A DNA stretch of 5,806 nucleotides, from contig JAFWXB010000108.1 in the NCBI GenBank assembly GCA_017523185.1, positions 1 through 5,806 on the forward strand. The letters are read 5' to 3'. Below, in pieces: positions 5,404-5,806 of the stretch. Made by a program: the position numbers and the translations under genes. Under the pieces are notes generated by a model. That model worked only from the letters and a program-made list of their open reading frames with translations, did not search any database and was not told the DNA's origin. Each line of letters begins with the position of its first letter. The stretch's first letter is position 1. The stretch is from Lachnospiraceae bacterium (GTDB lineage Bacteria > Bacillota_A > Clostridia > Lachnospirales > Lachnospiraceae).

Positions 5404-5806
5404 CCAATATGGATGAAATTGCAGATGTTATGATAGAAAATGGAAAAGTAACTGCAATTCAAAAAAATATAGAAACAGAAATAGAAGCACAACAAGTAAT
5501 TGATGCCACAGGTTTATTTGTAATGCCGGGATTTATTGATTTGCATGTGCATTTTCGTGACCCGGGCTTAACACATAAAGAAGATATTTTTACAGGTATG
5601 GCAGCAGCAGCACATGGTGGTTATACAACTGTTTTATGTATGCCGAATACAAAACCGGTTGCTGATAACGCAGAAGTAATTGATTATGTACACAACAAAG
5701 CGAAAGAAGGAAATTGTATCCATGTATTGCAAGTGGGAGCTGTAACAAAAGGTCAAGCAGGCGAAGAACTTGCAGATATTGAAGATATGGTAAAAGCAGG
5801 AAGTCC
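5361..5806 (+). CDS. pyrC: Dihydroorotase, class I (5' part, cut by window edge)
   Basis: Dihydroorotase reversibly closes N-carbamoyl-aspartate to dihydroorotate, the third step of de novo pyrimidine synthesis, as a zinc-dependent amidohydrolase. The 148 codons visible show the family's N-terminal beta domain (IKGGRVINPAT, IENGKV), then VMPGFIDLHVHFRDPG (54-69) with the metal-binding His62 and His64 and substrate-binding Arg66, and MPNTKP (94-99), where PNT is the substrate loop of class I enzymes. AAAAHGGYTT (81-90) is the usual helix between them. The family is about 425 residues long, so roughly two thirds lies beyond the edge. The ATG at 5361 has AAGGAG 7 bases upstream. It follows the GltD-like gene by 140 bp on the same strand. 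Codons 7-15 encode a strong hairpin described separately. Confidence 0.95.
   Translation, partial: MSIVIKGGRVINPATNMDEIADVMIENGKVTAIQKNIETEIEAQQVIDATGLFVMPGFIDLHVHFRDPGLTHKEDIFTGMAAAAHGGYTTVLCMPNTKPVADNAEVIDYVHNKAKEGNCIHVLQVGAVTKGQAGEELADIEDMVKAGS
5379..5405 (+). promoter_or_regulatory. GC-rich 11-bp hairpin inside the first codons of pyrC
   Basis: GGTGGCAGGGT (5379-5389) pairs with ACCCTGCTACC (5395-5405) over 11 positions, with a single G-T (G-U in RNA) pair and a 5-base loop GATAA. It starts 18 bases after the A of the ATG, at the edge of the ribosome footprint. No U-run follows, so it is not an intrinsic terminator. It uses GGC, AGG, GTG and ACC codons, while neighbouring genes mostly use A/T-ending synonyms. 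The pairing is read directly from the sequence; a role in pyrC translation is inferred. Confidence 0.5.

Noticed and set aside
1..5806. CRISPR array, tRNA or rRNA genes, transposase or phage genes
   Set aside because: No regularly spaced repeats, cloverleaf-like or rRNA-like sequence, and no recombinase or phage protein motifs were seen.

Overview
The window is AT-rich, with Firmicutes-type ribosome binding sites (AGGAGG, GGGAGG, AAGGAG) and compact, almost entirely plus-strand gene packing. Protein content and codon use suggest an anaerobic Clostridia-type organism, perhaps a Lachnospiraceae gut or rumen bacterium. That placement is inferred from overall character; there is no marker gene here to fix it.

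Positions 1-3903 hold most of a [NiFe]-hydrogenase maturation (hyp) locus in the order hypF (3' part), a broken DsbA/FrnE-like gene, hypC, hypD, a 337-bp gap, hypE. HypF and HypE make the cyanide ligands: HypF uses carbamoyl phosphate to carbamoylate the C-terminal Cys of HypE, and HypE dehydrates this to a thiocyanate. HypC and HypD carry the Fe(CN)2CO unit and pass it to the hydrogenase large subunit precursor. The key residues of HypC, HypD and HypE are intact, so the pathway looks functional. HypA, HypB and the hydrogenase itself are not in the window.

Positions 3904-5806 are a second unit. A near-consensus sigma-A promoter (TTGACA-N17-TAAAAT) lies just after hypE. It precedes a stand-alone flavoprotein of the GltD/NfnB/SudA family, followed by the 5' part of pyrC (class I dihydroorotase, pyrimidine biosynthesis), which runs off the right edge.

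The less ordinary parts are these. HypF has low-complexity Lys/Asn/Gln-rich inserts, one built from a 15-codon tandem repeat. A thioredoxin-fold gene, start-coupled to hypF, is interrupted by a TAA. A 134-bp element bounded by a perfect 12-bp inverted repeat lies between hypD and hypE. The first codons of pyrC contain an unusually strong GC-rich hairpin, and a diverged copy of that start region, hairpin included, lies 70 bp upstream. I see no clear evidence of a wholly new biological system, but the pyrC start region is the best candidate for undescribed regulation.
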